Shown here: positions 7,977 to 16,767 of the stretch, one piece after another
How positions within the stretch are numbered: position 1 is the first letter of the stretch
Layout: every line of letters begins with the position of its first letter
Source of the DNA: Pseudosporangium ferrugineum
Lineage (GTDB): Bacteria > Actinomycetota > Actinomycetes > Mycobacteriales > Micromonosporaceae
Direction of reading: 5' to 3'
DNA length: 64,000 bases
NCBI RefSeq assembly: GCF_003002065.1
Contig: NZ_PVZG01000019.1
Span: 62,001 to 126,000 of the forward strand
Notes under the pieces: model-generated
Database searches by the model: none
The model's input: only the letters and a program-made list of their open reading frames with translations
Told to the model about the DNA's origin: nothing
Program-made: the position numbers and the translations under genes

Positions 7977-9596
7977 GTGCCCCGTCCCCCCGTACGGCTC
8001 GTCCTGATCGTCTGCGCGGTGCTGCTCGCGGTCGCCGTCCTCGGCCTCGGCCTGGTCCGCGCCGCCACGTACGAGGAGCCCCGGACCGCGCCGATCGCCG
8101 GGCAGGCGGCGGTGCCGGCGAGGGGCACGGTGGGGCGCTGCGGCCAGGTGCCCGCCCGCGCCACCCGGGAGCTGCGGGGCATGTGGCTGACCACCGTCAC
8201 GAACATCGACTGGCCCAGCCGGCCGGGGCTGCCCGAGGACCGGGTGAAGGCGGAGTACCTGCGGTGGCTCGACCTCGCCGTGGCCCAGCGCCACAACGCG
8301 ATCTTCGTGCACGTCCGGCCGTCCGGCGACGCCTTCTGGCCCTCGGACCACGCGCCGTGGTCGGAGTGGCTCACCGGCAGGCGCGACGCCCGCTCGCCCG
8401 GCTGGGATCCGATGGCCTTCATGGTCGCCGAGGCGCACGCCCGCAACCTGGAGTTCCACGCGTGGTTCAACCCGTACCGGGGGAGCCAGCCCGGCCCGAG
8501 CGGGCCCGGCGCCGACTTCGCGAAGCTGGCACCGAACCATCCGCTGCTCAAGCACCGCGACTGGGCGATCGCCTACCCGGACGGCGCGCGGGCCCGGCTC
8601 TACTTCGACCCGGGCAACCCGGCCGCGCGGCGGTTCGTCGAGGACGCCATGCTCGAGGCCGTCGAGAAGTACGACGTGGACGGCGTGCACTTCGACGACT
8701 TCTTCTACCCGTACCCGGAGGGCGGCGGCAACGAGTTCCGCGACGATGCCAGCTTCGCCCGGCGCGCCGACAAGGCGCAGAGCCGCGCCCAGTGGCGGCG
8801 GCAGAACGTGAACACCCTGGTCCGCGAGATGAGCGAGCGGATCAAGCAGCTCAAGCCGTGGGTCAAGTTCGGGATCAGCCCGTTCGGGATCTGGCGCAAC
8901 CGGGCCACCGACCCGGCCGGCTCGGACAGCCGCGGCCTGGAGAGCTACGACGCGATCTACGCCGACACCCGGACCTGGGTACGCCAGGGCTGGCTCGACT
9001 ACGTGGTGCCGCAGCTCTACTGGGCGATCGGGTTCGACAAGGCCGACTACGCCAAGGTGCTGCCGTGGTGGTCCGCGCTGGTCAAGGGCACGAAGGTGCA
9101 GCTCTACATCGGCCAGGGCGACTACCGGATCGGCGAGAAGGGCGCGTGGAGCGAACCGGACCAGCTCGACCGCCAGCTCGCCCTCAACGACCGGTACGGC
9201 GTACAGGGCAGCGTCCACTTCAGCGCCAAGCAGATCCGCGCCGACCGGCTCGGTGCGGTCACCCGGTACCGCACCCGGCACTACGCGGCACCCGCGCTGG
9301 TGCCCACCATGGACCGGCTCCCGGCGGACCCGCCGTCCGCACCCCGGACCACCGCCGCGCGCCGCACCGGCGCCGCCGTGACCGTGGAGTGGCAGGCCGG
9401 CGCCGGCCCGAAGGCCGCCTCCTGGGCGCTGTACCGGGTGGACGGCGCCGCGGCGAACCTGGTCGCGACCGGCCGCGCCGGTAGCAGGGTCGTGGATCCG
9501 GCCCCGCCGCCGGCCGGTGCCACCTACTGCCTCAGCGGGCTGGACCGATCCGGCAACGAGGGCGCCCTGAGCAACCCGGTTTCGGTCAGCCCGTGA
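7977..9596 (+). CDS. secreted or membrane-anchored GHL10 glycosyl hydrolase-like protein
   Basis: 539 aa from GTG 7977. Residues ~8-30 form a hydrophobic signal/anchor segment. The core has the GHL10 (DUF187) pattern: RELRGMWLTTVTNIDWPS at the start of the barrel, then NAIFVHVRPSGDAFWPS, EFHAWFNPYRG, VDGVHFDDFFYPYP and KFGISPFGIWRN. The last ~90 residues (from about PSAPRTTAARR) look like a fibronectin-III-type beta-sandwich. Related proteins act on peptidoglycan or polysaccharide at the cell surface; the substrate is not shown here. The 3' end overlaps the convergent ABC-F gene by 11 nt. Confidence 0.85.
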   Translation: MPRPPVRLVLIVCAVLLAVAVLGLGLVRAATYEEPRTAPIAGQAAVPARGTVGRCGQVPARATRELRGMWLTTVTNIDWPSRPGLPEDRVKAEYLRWLDLAVAQRHNAIFVHVRPSGDAFWPSDHAPWSEWLTGRRDARSPGWDPMAFMVAEAHARNLEFHAWFNPYRGSQPGPSGPGADFAKLAPNHPLLKHRDWAIAYPDGARARLYFDPGNPAARRFVEDAMLEAVEKYDVDGVHFDDFFYPYPEGGGNEFRDDASFARRADKAQSRAQWRRQNVNTLVREMSERIKQLKPWVKFGISPFGIWRNRATDPAGSDSRGLESYDAIYADTRTWVRQGWLDYVVPQLYWAIGFDKADYAKVLPWWSALVKGTKVQLYIGQGDYRIGEKGAWSEPDQLDRQLALNDRYGVQGSVHFSAKQIRADRLGAVTRYRTRHYAAPALVPTMDRLPADPPSAPRTTAARRTGAAVTVEWQAGAGPKAASWALYRVDGAAANLVATGRAGSRVVDPAPPPAGATYCLSGLDRSGNEGALSNPVSVSP

Positions 9597-11220
9597 CCGT
9601 GCCGCCGGCCACCTCGAAATGCCGGTCGGTGTGCACCGCCTCCAGCATCCGCCGGTCGTGGGTGACCAGCAGCAGGGTGCCCGGATAGCCCGCCAGCGCC
9701 GACTCCAGCTGCTCGATGGCCGGCAGGTCCAGGTGGTTGGTCGGCTCGTCCAGGACCAGCAGGTTCACCCCGCGGGCCTGGAGCAGCGCCAGCGCGGCCC
9801 GGGTCCGCTCGCCGGGGGAGAGGGTCGCCGCCGGCCGCAGCACGTGCGCCGCCCGCAGCCCGAACTTGGCGAGCAGCGTGCGGACGTCCGCGTCGGCGAA
9901 CTCCGGCACGGCGGCGCCGAACGCGGTCAGCAGCGGCTCGCCGCCCAGGAACAGCCCGCGCGCCTGGTCGACCTCGCCGACGACCACCTGCGGCCCGAGG
10001 TGGGCGGTGCCCGCGTCCAGCGGCAGCCGGCCGAGCAGGGCCGCCAGCAGCGTCGACTTGCCCGAGCCGTTGGCGCCGGTGATCGCGACCCGGTCGGCCC
10101 AGTCGATCTGCAGCGTCACCGGGCCCAGGGTGAAGTCGCCGCGGCGGACCACCGCGTCGGTCAGGGCGGCCACCACCGCGCCCGCCCGGGGCGCCACGGC
10201 GATCTCCATCCGCAGCTCCCACTCCTTGCGCGGCTCCTCGACCACCTCCAGGCGCTCGATCATCCGCTGGGTCTGCCGCGCCTTCGCCGCCTGCTTCTCG
10301 GTCGACTCGGCCCGGGTGTTGCGGCCGATCTTGTCGTTGTCCTTCGCCTTGCGGCGCGCGTTGCGGACCCCGTGCTCCATCCAGTTGCGCTGGGTACGGG
10401 CCCGGTCCTCGAGGGCGGACACCCGGCCGGCGTACTCCTCGTAGTTCTCCCGGGCGTGCCGGCGCTGGGTGGCCCGCTCCTCCAGGTAGGCGTCGTAGCC
10501 GCCGCCGTACAGGTGGATCTGCTGCTGGGCGAGGTCGAGCTCCAGCACGTCGGTCACCGTACGGGCCAGGAACTCCCGGTCGTGGCTGACCAGGACCACC
10601 CCGGCGCGCAGCCCGGTGACGAACTCCTCCAGCCGGGCCAGCCCGTCCAGGTCGAGGTCGTTGGTGGGCTCGTCGAGCAGGAAGATGTCGTAGCGGCTGA
10701 GCAGCAGCGACGCCATCTGCGCGCGGGCCGCCTGCCCGCCGGAGAGGGCGGTGGCCGGGTGGTCGAGCGCCACCGTCAGGCCCAGGTCCGCGGTGACCTG
10801 CCCGGCGCGCTCGTCCAGGTCGGCGCCGCCCAGGTCGAGCCAGCGTTCGAGGGCCACCGCGTACGTCTCCTCGGCGCCGGGGGTGCCGGCGGCCAGGGCC
10901 TCGGCGGCGGCGTCCATGGCGGCCTGCGCCGGGCCCACGCCGGTGCGCCGCAGCAGCAGGTCGTGCACCGTCTCGCCGGGCCGGCCCCCGCGCTCCTGCG
11001 GCAGGTAGCCGACGGTGGCGGTGGGCGGGCTGAGCGAGACCGAGCCCGCCTCCACCGGCAGCAGCCCGGCGAGGGTGCGCAGCAGCGTCGTCTTGCCGGC
11101 CCCGTTGGCGCCGACCAGGCCGATCGTGTCGCCGGGGCCGACCACCAGCTCGAGGCCGCTGAACAGGGTGCGGTCGCCGTGCCCCGCGGCGAGATCACGG
11201 GCGATCATCGTGGCACTCAT
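9586..11220 (-). CDS. ABC-F family ATPase (soluble, two ABC domains)
   Basis: 544 aa from ATG 11220. Two ABC modules without membrane segments. Domain 1 has Walker A GANGAGKT, signature LSGGQ and Walker B IFLLDEPTNDLD. Domain 2 has Walker A GANGSGKST, signature LSPGE and LLVLDEPTNHLD. A charged linker between them (RRKAKDNDKIGRN...) matches the P-site tRNA interaction motif region. ABC-F proteins act on ribosomes, and some give resistance to macrolides, lincosamides or streptogramins. Which ABC-F subfamily this is cannot be decided by eye. TAGAGT (complement of 11230-11235) lies 9 nt before the ATG. Confidence 0.9.
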   Translation of the reverse strand: MSATMIARDLAAGHGDRTLFSGLELVVGPGDTIGLVGANGAGKTTLLRTLAGLLPVEAGSVSLSPPTATVGYLPQERGGRPGETVHDLLLRRTGVGPAQAAMDAAAEALAAGTPGAEETYAVALERWLDLGGADLDERAGQVTADLGLTVALDHPATALSGGQAARAQMASLLLSRYDIFLLDEPTNDLDLDGLARLEEFVTGLRAGVVLVSHDREFLARTVTDVLELDLAQQQIHLYGGGYDAYLEERATQRRHARENYEEYAGRVSALEDRARTQRNWMEHGVRNARRKAKDNDKIGRNTRAESTEKQAAKARQTQRMIERLEVVEEPRKEWELRMEIAVAPRAGAVVAALTDAVVRRGDFTLGPVTLQIDWADRVAITGANGSGKSTLLAALLGRLPLDAGTAHLGPQVVVGEVDQARGLFLGGEPLLTAFGAAVPEFADADVRTLLAKFGLRAAHVLRPAATLSPGERTRAALALLQARGVNLLVLDEPTNHLDLPAIEQLESALAGYPGTLLLVTHDRRMLEAVHTDRHFEVAGGTVTG

Positions 11221-11259
11221 CGGGACCCGACTCTAGCGCCCGGCCCCGCCGTGCCCGGT

Positions 11260-12099
11260 TCAGCCCGGGATGGGCACGGCCGTGCCGCTGACCCGCACGC
11301 CCGGTTCGCCCGGCGTGAGCGTCACGGTGAGGTGGCCGGGGCGGCCCATGTCGGCGCCCTGGGAGAGTTCGATCACCGCGTCGCCCGCGACGAGCCACAG
11401 GTCACGCAGGTAGCCGCCGAACGCCGCGGCGGCCGCCCCGGTCGCCGGGTCCTCGTACACGCCGCCGACCGGGAACGGGTCGCGCACGTCGAAGCGGTCC
11501 TCGCCCTCGCGCCAGACCAGCTGGACCGTGGTCCAGCCGCGGCGCTCCATCAGCGCCTTCAGCGCCGGCACGTCGTAGTCCAGGCCGGCGAGGCGGTGGC
11601 GGGTGCGGACCGCCACGATCGGGTGATAGGCGCCCGCGTACGCCACCCGCGGCGGAAGCGAGTCGTCGAGGTCGTCCGACACCCAGCCCAGCGCCCCGAG
11701 CAGCTGCTCCAGGTCGTCCTCGGGCAGCTCCGCGACGCGGGTGGCCACGCTGGTCAGGGTGGCGCGGCGGTGCTCGTCGACGGTCACCGGCACCTCGCCC
11801 GCGTTCGTCACGAAGACGTACGTGCCCGGCCCCCGGCGGTCGGCGAGCGCCACCGCCGTGCCGACCGTGGCGTGCCCGCAGAACGGCACCTCGGCCAGCG
11901 GGCTGAAGTAGCGGACCCGGAACACGCCGCCGCCGCGCTCCTCGGTGAGGAAGGCGGTCTCGGAATAGCCGACGCCGGCCGCGATCGCCAGCATCTCGTC
12001 GTCGGTGAGGGCCGACGCGTCCAGGACCACGCCGGCGGGGTTGCCGCCGGAGGGGTCGGCGCTGAAGGCCGCGTACCTCAGGATCTCGACGTCTGTCAT
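11260..12099 (-). CDS. PhzF-family isomerase/epimerase-like protein
   Basis: 279 aa from ATG 12099. PhzF fold markers are FSADPSGGNPAGVVLD near the N-terminus, GYSETAFL with the catalytic-type Glu, FCGHATVGTAVAL, and YEDPATGAAAAAFGGYL in the second half. Family members isomerise small hydrophobic or amino-acid-derived substrates; PhzF itself acts in phenazine synthesis. No phenazine genes are nearby, so the substrate is unknown. It lies 39 nt beyond the start of the ABC-F gene on the same strand and could be cotranscribed with it. Confidence 0.85.
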   Translation of the reverse strand: MTDVEILRYAAFSADPSGGNPAGVVLDASALTDDEMLAIAAGVGYSETAFLTEERGGGVFRVRYFSPLAEVPFCGHATVGTAVALADRRGPGTYVFVTNAGEVPVTVDEHRRATLTSVATRVAELPEDDLEQLLGALGWVSDDLDDSLPPRVAYAGAYHPIVAVRTRHRLAGLDYDVPALKALMERRGWTTVQLVWREGEDRFDVRDPFPVGGVYEDPATGAAAAAFGGYLRDLWLVAGDAVIELSQGADMGRPGHLTVTLTPGEPGVRVSGTAVPIPG

Positions 12100-12195
12100 G
12101 CCCCGAGCGTGCCGCGACCGCCGGGGCGGAACCAGGGCCAATCGCCGGGCACTGGTCTTGGCCGAACGGCGCGGCCCGGGGGTAGCGTTCGGGAA

Positions 12196-13620
12196 GTGAC
12201 AGAGGCTTCCACCCCGCTTGTCCCCACCCCACCTACCGATCTTCCGCGCACCCTCGGCGAGCTCCGGGCCTCCGGCCACGAGTTCCGTACGGTCAAGGAA
12301 GAGCTGCGCGACAACCTGCTCGACCGGCTGCGCGGCGGCGCGCCGCGGTTCCCCGGCATCGTCGGCTACGACGACACCGTGCTGCCCGAGGTCGAGCGGG
12401 CCCTGCTGGCCGGGCACGACATGGTCCTGCTCGGCGAGCGCGGCCAGGGCAAGACCCGGCTCATCCGCGGGCTGGTCGGCCTGCTCGACGAGTGGACGCC
12501 GTACATCACCGGTTCCGAGCTGCGGGAGCACCCGTATCATCCGCTCACCCCGGCCGTGCGCCGGCTCGCCGCGGAGACCGGCGACCTGTTGCCCATCTCC
12601 TGGCTGCACCGCTCCGAGCGGTACGGCGAGAAGCTCGCCACCCCGGACACCAGCGTCGGCGACCTCATCGGCGACGTCGACCCGATCAAGGTGGCCGAGG
12701 GGCGCCCGCTCGGCGACCCGGAGACCATTCACTTCGGCCTCGTGCCGCGCACCAACCGCGGCATCTTCGCCGTCAACGAGCTGCCCGACCTCGCCGAGCG
12801 CATCCAGGTGTCGCTGCTCAACGTGCTGGAGGAGCGCGACATCCAGGTCCGCGGCTACCAGCTGCGGCTCCCGCTCGACCTGCTGCTGGTCGCCTCGGCC
12901 AACCCCGAGGACTACACCAACCGCGGCCGGATCATCACCCCGCTCAAGGACCGCTTCGGCGCCGAGATCCGCACCCACTACCCGCTCGGGATCGAGCTGG
13001 AGACGGCGCTGATCCGGCAGGAGGCGGCGCTGGCCGCGGCGGTGCCCGACCACCTCGTCGACGTGCTCGCCCGCTACACCCGCGCGGTCCGCGAGTCGCC
13101 GGCGGTGGACCAGCGCTCCGGCATCTCGGCCCGGTTCGCGATCGCCGCCGCCGAGACCGTCGCGGCCTCCGCCCTGCGCCGGGCGGGCCTGCGCCACGAG
13201 CGCGAGGCGGTCGCCCGGATCTGCGACACCGCGTCGGTCACCAGCACGCTGCGCGGCAAGGTCGAGTTCGACAGCGGCGAGGAGGGGCGCGAGACGGAGA
13301 TCCTCGCCCACCTGCTGCGGCTGGCCACCGCCGAGACGTTCCGGGACCGGCTGGCGGGCCTCGACCTGTCCGGCTTCACCGGCCTGGTCGCCGAGGGCGC
13401 GATCATCGAGACCGGCGACCTCGTCTCGGCGGAGGAGCTGCTCGCCCAGATCGGCACCGTACCCGGCCTCGCCAAGGTCCTCGACCGCCTCGGCCTCGGC
13501 GACGCGCCCAGCCCCGGCCAGGCCGCCGCCGGCGTCGAGTTCGTGCTGGAGGGCCTGCACCTCACCCGCCGGCTGGCCAAGGAGCTGACCGACGACGGCC
13601 GCACCCTGTACGGGAGCTGA
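12196..13620 (+). CDS. MoxR/Mg-chelatase-like AAA+ ATPase
   Basis: 474 aa from GTG 12196. AAA+ core: FPGIVGYDDTVLPEVERALL, Walker A LLGERGQGKTRLI, Walker B-like GIFAVNELPDL, and sensor region LLLVASANPEDYTNRGRII. It resembles the ChlI-like proteins annotated as magnesium chelatase in actinobacteria (Rv0958 type), which pair with a VWA protein rather than making chlorophyll. The partner follows after 81 nt (13702). Such MoxR-VWA pairs usually act as chaperone-like remodelling systems. TAGCGT at 12183-12188 sits 7 nt before the GTG, suggesting a leaderless start. Confidence 0.85.
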   Translation: MTEASTPLVPTPPTDLPRTLGELRASGHEFRTVKEELRDNLLDRLRGGAPRFPGIVGYDDTVLPEVERALLAGHDMVLLGERGQGKTRLIRGLVGLLDEWTPYITGSELREHPYHPLTPAVRRLAAETGDLLPISWLHRSERYGEKLATPDTSVGDLIGDVDPIKVAEGRPLGDPETIHFGLVPRTNRGIFAVNELPDLAERIQVSLLNVLEERDIQVRGYQLRLPLDLLLVASANPEDYTNRGRIITPLKDRFGAEIRTHYPLGIELETALIRQEAALAAAVPDHLVDVLARYTRAVRESPAVDQRSGISARFAIAAAETVAASALRRAGLRHEREAVARICDTASVTSTLRGKVEFDSGEEGRETEILAHLLRLATAETFRDRLAGLDLSGFTGLVAEGAIIETGDLVSAEELLAQIGTVPGLAKVLDRLGLGDAPSPGQAAAGVEFVLEGLHLTRRLAKELTDDGRTLYGS

Positions 13621-13624
13621 ACCC

Positions 13625-13706
13625 GTGCCCGAACGCAGTGAGGGCACCATCGAGCTCAGTGCCGTGCCTCATGCCGGCACGCAGCGAAGCGGAGTGCCGG
13701 CATGAG
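13625..13706 (+). promoter_or_regulatory. two intercistronic hairpins, the second containing the VWA start codon
   Basis: Hairpin 1 pairs GTGCCC (13625-13630) with GGGCAC (13642-13647). Hairpin 2 is a perfect 13-bp inverted repeat, CTCATGCCGGCAC (13668-13680) with GTGCCGGCATGAG (13694-13706), around a 13-nt loop. The ATG of the VWA gene (13702) lies in the 3' arm and the purine-rich GCGGAG before it lies in the loop and stem base. Folding would hide the start unless ribosomes or a factor open it. The loops GAACGCAGTGA and GCAGCGAAGCGGA resemble each other, as in REP-like elements. Confidence 0.65.
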
Positions 13707-15663
13707 CGGAAACCGTTTCAGGTACGGGGCGTGGCGGGACGGACCGGACCCGCTGGCGCCGCCGTACGACGTGCGGGCCGCCGTCGACGAGGTCGGGGAG
13801 CGGGTGCTCGGCGGCGAGAGCCTGCGCGACGCCCTGCGCAACCTCATCCGCCAGGGGCCGCGCGACGGGCGGGGCCTCGACGACCTGCGGGCGCGGGCCC
13901 GCCGGCTGCGCCGGGAGGCGTTGCGCCGGGGCAACCTCGACGGCGCGGTGACCCGGGCGCAGCAGCTGCTCGACCAGGCGCTCGCCGCCGAGCGCGACGA
14001 GCTGCGTGGCCGCGACGACCCGGACGCCCGCTTCCAGGAGGCAGTCCTGGACAACCTGCCCCGCTCGACCTCGCGGGCGGTCGAGGAGCTGTCCGGCTAC
14101 GGGTGGGCCAGCGAGGAGGCCCGCGGGCTGTACCAGCAGATCCTCGACGGGCTGCGGCGCGAGGTCGTCGAGCAGCGCTTCGCCGGCATGCGCGACGCCC
14201 TGCGGGGCCGCGACCCGGCCGGCGACGCCCGGGTCGCGGAGATGGTCGGCGACCTCAACGAACTGCTCGGCAAGCACGCCCGCGGCGAGGACACCGACGA
14301 CGCGTTCCAGCGGTTCATGGAGAAGCACGGCGACTTCTTCCCGGAGAAGCCGGCGAACGTCGAGGAGCTGATCGACTCGCTGGCCCGGCGCGCCGCGGCG
14401 GCGGAGCGGCTGATGCGCTCGCTCAGCCCGCAGCAGCGCGAGGAGCTGTCCCGGCTGATGGACCAGGCGCTGGGCGACGGGCCGCTGCGCGATCAGCTCG
14501 CCCGGCTGACGGACAACCTCCAGGCGTTGCGTCCGAACCTCAACTGGGGCCGCGGCGAGCGGATGCGCGGGAACGAGGACCTGGGCTACGGCGACGCGAC
14601 GGCCGCGCTGGGCGAGATCGGCGAGCTGGACGAGCTGCTCGACCAGCTGGGTCAGGAGCACCCCGGTGCCACGCTGGACGACGTCGACGTGGAGGCGGTC
14701 GAGCGCCAGCTGGGCCGGGGCGCCGCCGACGACGTGCGGCGGCTGCGCGAGCTCGAGCGCGAGCTGCGCCGGCAGGGCTGGGTGACCCGCGACGACGACG
14801 GGCTCACCCTGTCGCCCAAGGCGCTGCGCCGGCTCGGGCACACCGCCCTGTCCCGGGTCTTCGACGATCTCAGCAGCAAGCGCCGCGGCTCGCACGACCT
14901 GCGCGACGCCGGGGCGGCCGGCGACCTGATCGGGTCGTCGCGGCGCTGGCAGTTCGGCGACGAACAGCCGCTGGACGTCGTGCGCACGATCGGCAACGCG
15001 GTCCGCCGCCGGGCCGGGTCGGGGGCGGGCACCCTGCCCGTACGCCTGGAGCCGGAGGATTTCGAGGTCGCGGAGACCGAACGGCGGGCCTCGGCGGTGG
15101 TGGCGCTCTGCGTCGACCTGTCGTACTCGATGTTCGCGGACGGCCGCTGGGGCCCGATGAAGCAGACCGCGCTGGCCCTCTCGCACCTCGTCGCCACGCA
15201 GTTCCCGCAGGACTCGCTGCAGATCGTCGGCTTCGGCCGCTACGCCATGCCGCTGTCGCAGGGGGAGCTGGCGGGCATCGAGCCCGACATGGTGCAGGGC
15301 ACGAACCTCCAGCACGCCCTGAAGCTGGCGGGCCGGCACCTGCGGCGGCACCCGGGCGCGGAGCCGGTGGTGCTGGTCGTCACCGACGGCGAGCCCACCG
15401 CGCACCTGGAGGAGGACGGCGAGGCGTACTTCACCTGGCCGACCACCCCGGAGACGGTGCGGCTCACGGTCCAGGAGGTCGACCAGCTCACCCGCTACGG
15501 CGCCACGCTGAACCTGTTCATGCTCGGCGAGGATCCGGGCCTGCGCCGGTTCGTGGACGCGGTGGCGAAGCGCAGCGGCGGCCGGGTGTTCAGCCCCGAC
15601 GTCGCCGAGCTGGGCCGCTACGTCGTGGACGACTACGTCCGCAGCCGCCGCGGCAAACGCTGA
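13702..15663 (+). CDS. VWA-domain protein, partner of the AAA+ ATPase
   Basis: 653 aa from ATG 13702. The first ~430 residues are charged and helix-rich with many Arg/Glu/Leu heptads. The C-terminal ~200 residues form a von Willebrand A domain with an intact MIDAS: CVDLSYSM (DxSxS), a Thr in MVQGTNLQHAL, and VLVVTDGEPTAHL. Homologues (Rv0959 type) follow a ChlI-like ATPase as here. The protein ends VVDDYVRSRRGKR; DNA for these last 11 codons is copied five more times downstream. Translation may be limited by the hairpin covering its start. Confidence 0.85.
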   Translation: MSGNRFRYGAWRDGPDPLAPPYDVRAAVDEVGERVLGGESLRDALRNLIRQGPRDGRGLDDLRARARRLRREALRRGNLDGAVTRAQQLLDQALAAERDELRGRDDPDARFQEAVLDNLPRSTSRAVEELSGYGWASEEARGLYQQILDGLRREVVEQRFAGMRDALRGRDPAGDARVAEMVGDLNELLGKHARGEDTDDAFQRFMEKHGDFFPEKPANVEELIDSLARRAAAAERLMRSLSPQQREELSRLMDQALGDGPLRDQLARLTDNLQALRPNLNWGRGERMRGNEDLGYGDATAALGEIGELDELLDQLGQEHPGATLDDVDVEAVERQLGRGAADDVRRLRELERELRRQGWVTRDDDGLTLSPKALRRLGHTALSRVFDDLSSKRRGSHDLRDAGAAGDLIGSSRRWQFGDEQPLDVVRTIGNAVRRRAGSGAGTLPVRLEPEDFEVAETERRASAVVALCVDLSYSMFADGRWGPMKQTALALSHLVATQFPQDSLQIVGFGRYAMPLSQGELAGIEPDMVQGTNLQHALKLAGRHLRRHPGAEPVVLVVTDGEPTAHLEEDGEAYFTWPTTPETVRLTVQEVDQLTRYGATLNLFMLGEDPGLRRFVDAVAKRSGGRVFSPDVAELGRYVVDDYVRSRRGKR

Positions 15664-15945
15664 TCGACAGGCCGGTGCCTGACGACTACGTCCGCAGCCG
15701 CCGCGGCAAACGCTGATCGACAGGCCGGTGCCTGACGACTACGTCCGTAGCCGCCGCGGCAAACGCTGATCGACAGGCCGGTGCCTGACGACTACGTCCG
15801 TAGCCGCCGCGGCAAACGCTGATCGACAGGCCGGTGCCTGACGACTACGTCCGTAGCCGCCGCGGCAAACGCTGATCGACAGGCCGGTGCCTGACGACTA
15901 CGTCCGTAGCCGCCGCGGCAGACGCTGATCGACAGGCCGGTGCCC
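15628..15945. repeat. six tandem 53-bp units made from the 3' end of the VWA gene
   Basis: Units begin GACGACTACGTCCG at 15628, 15681, 15734, 15787, 15840 and 15893. Each contains the last 11 codons plus stop of the VWA gene and then GATCGACAGGCCGGTGCC. The first copy is the true gene end; the other five are outside it. Units 1-2 read GTCCGCAGC and units 3-6 GTCCGTAGC; unit 6 has GGCAGACGC for GGCAAACGC. Since 53 is not a multiple of three, the copies are not a coding extension. Confidence 0.95.
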
Positions 15946-15968
15946 CTCGCCGGGGGAAACGGCCTGTC
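15931..15968 (+). terminator. hairpin terminator after the AAA-VWA operon
   Basis: GACAGGCC (15931-15938) pairs with GGCCTGTC (15961-15968), with a second GC stem inside (GCCCC...GGGGG). TTCC follows. The 5' arm is part of the 53-bp repeat, so there are six copies of GACAGGCC competing for one 3' arm. Confidence 0.6.
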
Positions 15969-15971
15969 TTC

Positions 15972-15995
15972 CTAGGATGCTCTACGGGGTGTGGG
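15972..15995 (+). other. copy 1 of a dispersed 24-nt motif
   Basis: Begins TCCTAGGATGC at 15972, followed by TCTACGGGGTGTG. It matches the copy at 55968-55991 at 22 of 24 positions and shares its first 17 nt, bar two changes, with 39275-39291. The TAGGAT inside resembles an actinobacterial -10 box. Function unknown. Confidence 0.6.
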
Positions 15996-16055
15996 CCGGG
16001 TGACGGCCGCCGCACGGTCCGGCACCGGGTGCTCCGGCACCACGGCGGGGCTGGA

Positions 16056-16061
16056 TATAGT
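16056..16061 (+). promoter_or_regulatory. possible -10 box (TATAGT) for the phosphatidyltransferase operon
   Basis: TATAGT in GGATATAGTGG would start transcription near 16068, ~90 nt before the ATG at 16156. No good -35 hexamer is visible, so this is weak. The rest of 15996-16155 holds no gene. Confidence 0.3.
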
Positions 16062-16155
16062 GGCCCGGCGCCCATCCGGGGGGAGCGGCGCGGATCGCGG
16101 GGTTGCAACCGCGGAGATCCTGTGGTGGGGCCGGATCCGGGGGAGAGGGGGCGCC

Positions 16156-16767
16156 ATGTCGCAGCACGCTGCGCCCTTCGCGGTCACCGACCGCATCTGG
16201 ACCATCCCGAACGTGATCAGCTTCATCCGGCTGCTCGGCGTACCCCTGTTCCTGTATCTCCTGCTCGGACCGCACCACGACGTCGCGGCCGTCGTCGTCC
16301 TCGCGCTCGGCGGCACCACCGACTGGGTCGACGGGTACGTCGCCCGCCGGATGAACTCGGTGAGCCGCCTCGGCGAGCTGCTCGACCCGTTCGCCGACCG
16401 CCTCTACATCCTGGCCACGCTCATCGGCTTCACCGTGCGCGAGGTCGTCCCCTGGTGGCTGACCACGGCCCTGCTGCTGCGCGAGGCCGTCCTCGGCGTC
16501 GCCCTGCTGGTGCTGCGCCGCCACGGGTACGGACCGCCGCCGGTGCACTACGTCGGCAAGACCGGCACGTTCGTGCTGCTCGGCGCGTTCCCGGTGCTGC
16601 TGCTGGCCGAGGCGGTGCCGGCCGCGCACGCCGTCGCCGCCCCGATCGGCTGGGGGCTGGCCTGGTGGGCGCTCGGCCTCTACTGGGCCGCCGCCGTGCT
16701 CTACCTGGCGCAGACCCGCGCCCTGCTGCGCGCCGACCGCGCCGTGCCCGGAGCTGTCGCCGGATGA
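16156..16767 (+). CDS. CDP-alcohol phosphatidyltransferase (PgsA2-like)
   Basis: 203 aa from ATG 16156, with GGGAGAGGGGG upstream. The family motif D-x2-D-G-x2-A-R-x8-G-x3-D-x3-D is complete: DWVDGYVAR, then G and D residues in GELLDPFADR. Several transmembrane helices follow. It joins a CDP-diacylglycerol to an alcohol (glycerol-phosphate or a related acceptor) at the membrane; the acceptor cannot be told from sequence. Position corresponds to Rv1822 (pgsA2). Its TGA overlaps the ATG of the next gene, so the following DUF881 and sbp genes are translationally coupled. Confidence 0.9.
   Translation: MSQHAAPFAVTDRIWTIPNVISFIRLLGVPLFLYLLLGPHHDVAAVVVLALGGTTDWVDGYVARRMNSVSRLGELLDPFADRLYILATLIGFTVREVVPWWLTTALLLREAVLGVALLVLRRHGYGPPPVHYVGKTGTFVLLGAFPVLLLAEAVPAAHAVAAPIGWGLAWWALGLYWAAAVLYLAQTRALLRADRAVPGAVAG

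Noticed and set aside
9619..12195. Very long plus-strand frame opposite the ABC-F and PhzF genes
   Set aside because: It is GC-driven antisense; real coding in this frame begins at GTG 12196, where the MoxR-like protein starts.
15628..15945. Possible CRISPR array
   Set aside because: Units are contiguous with no unique spacers, and the repeat is derived from the neighbouring coding sequence; no cas genes.
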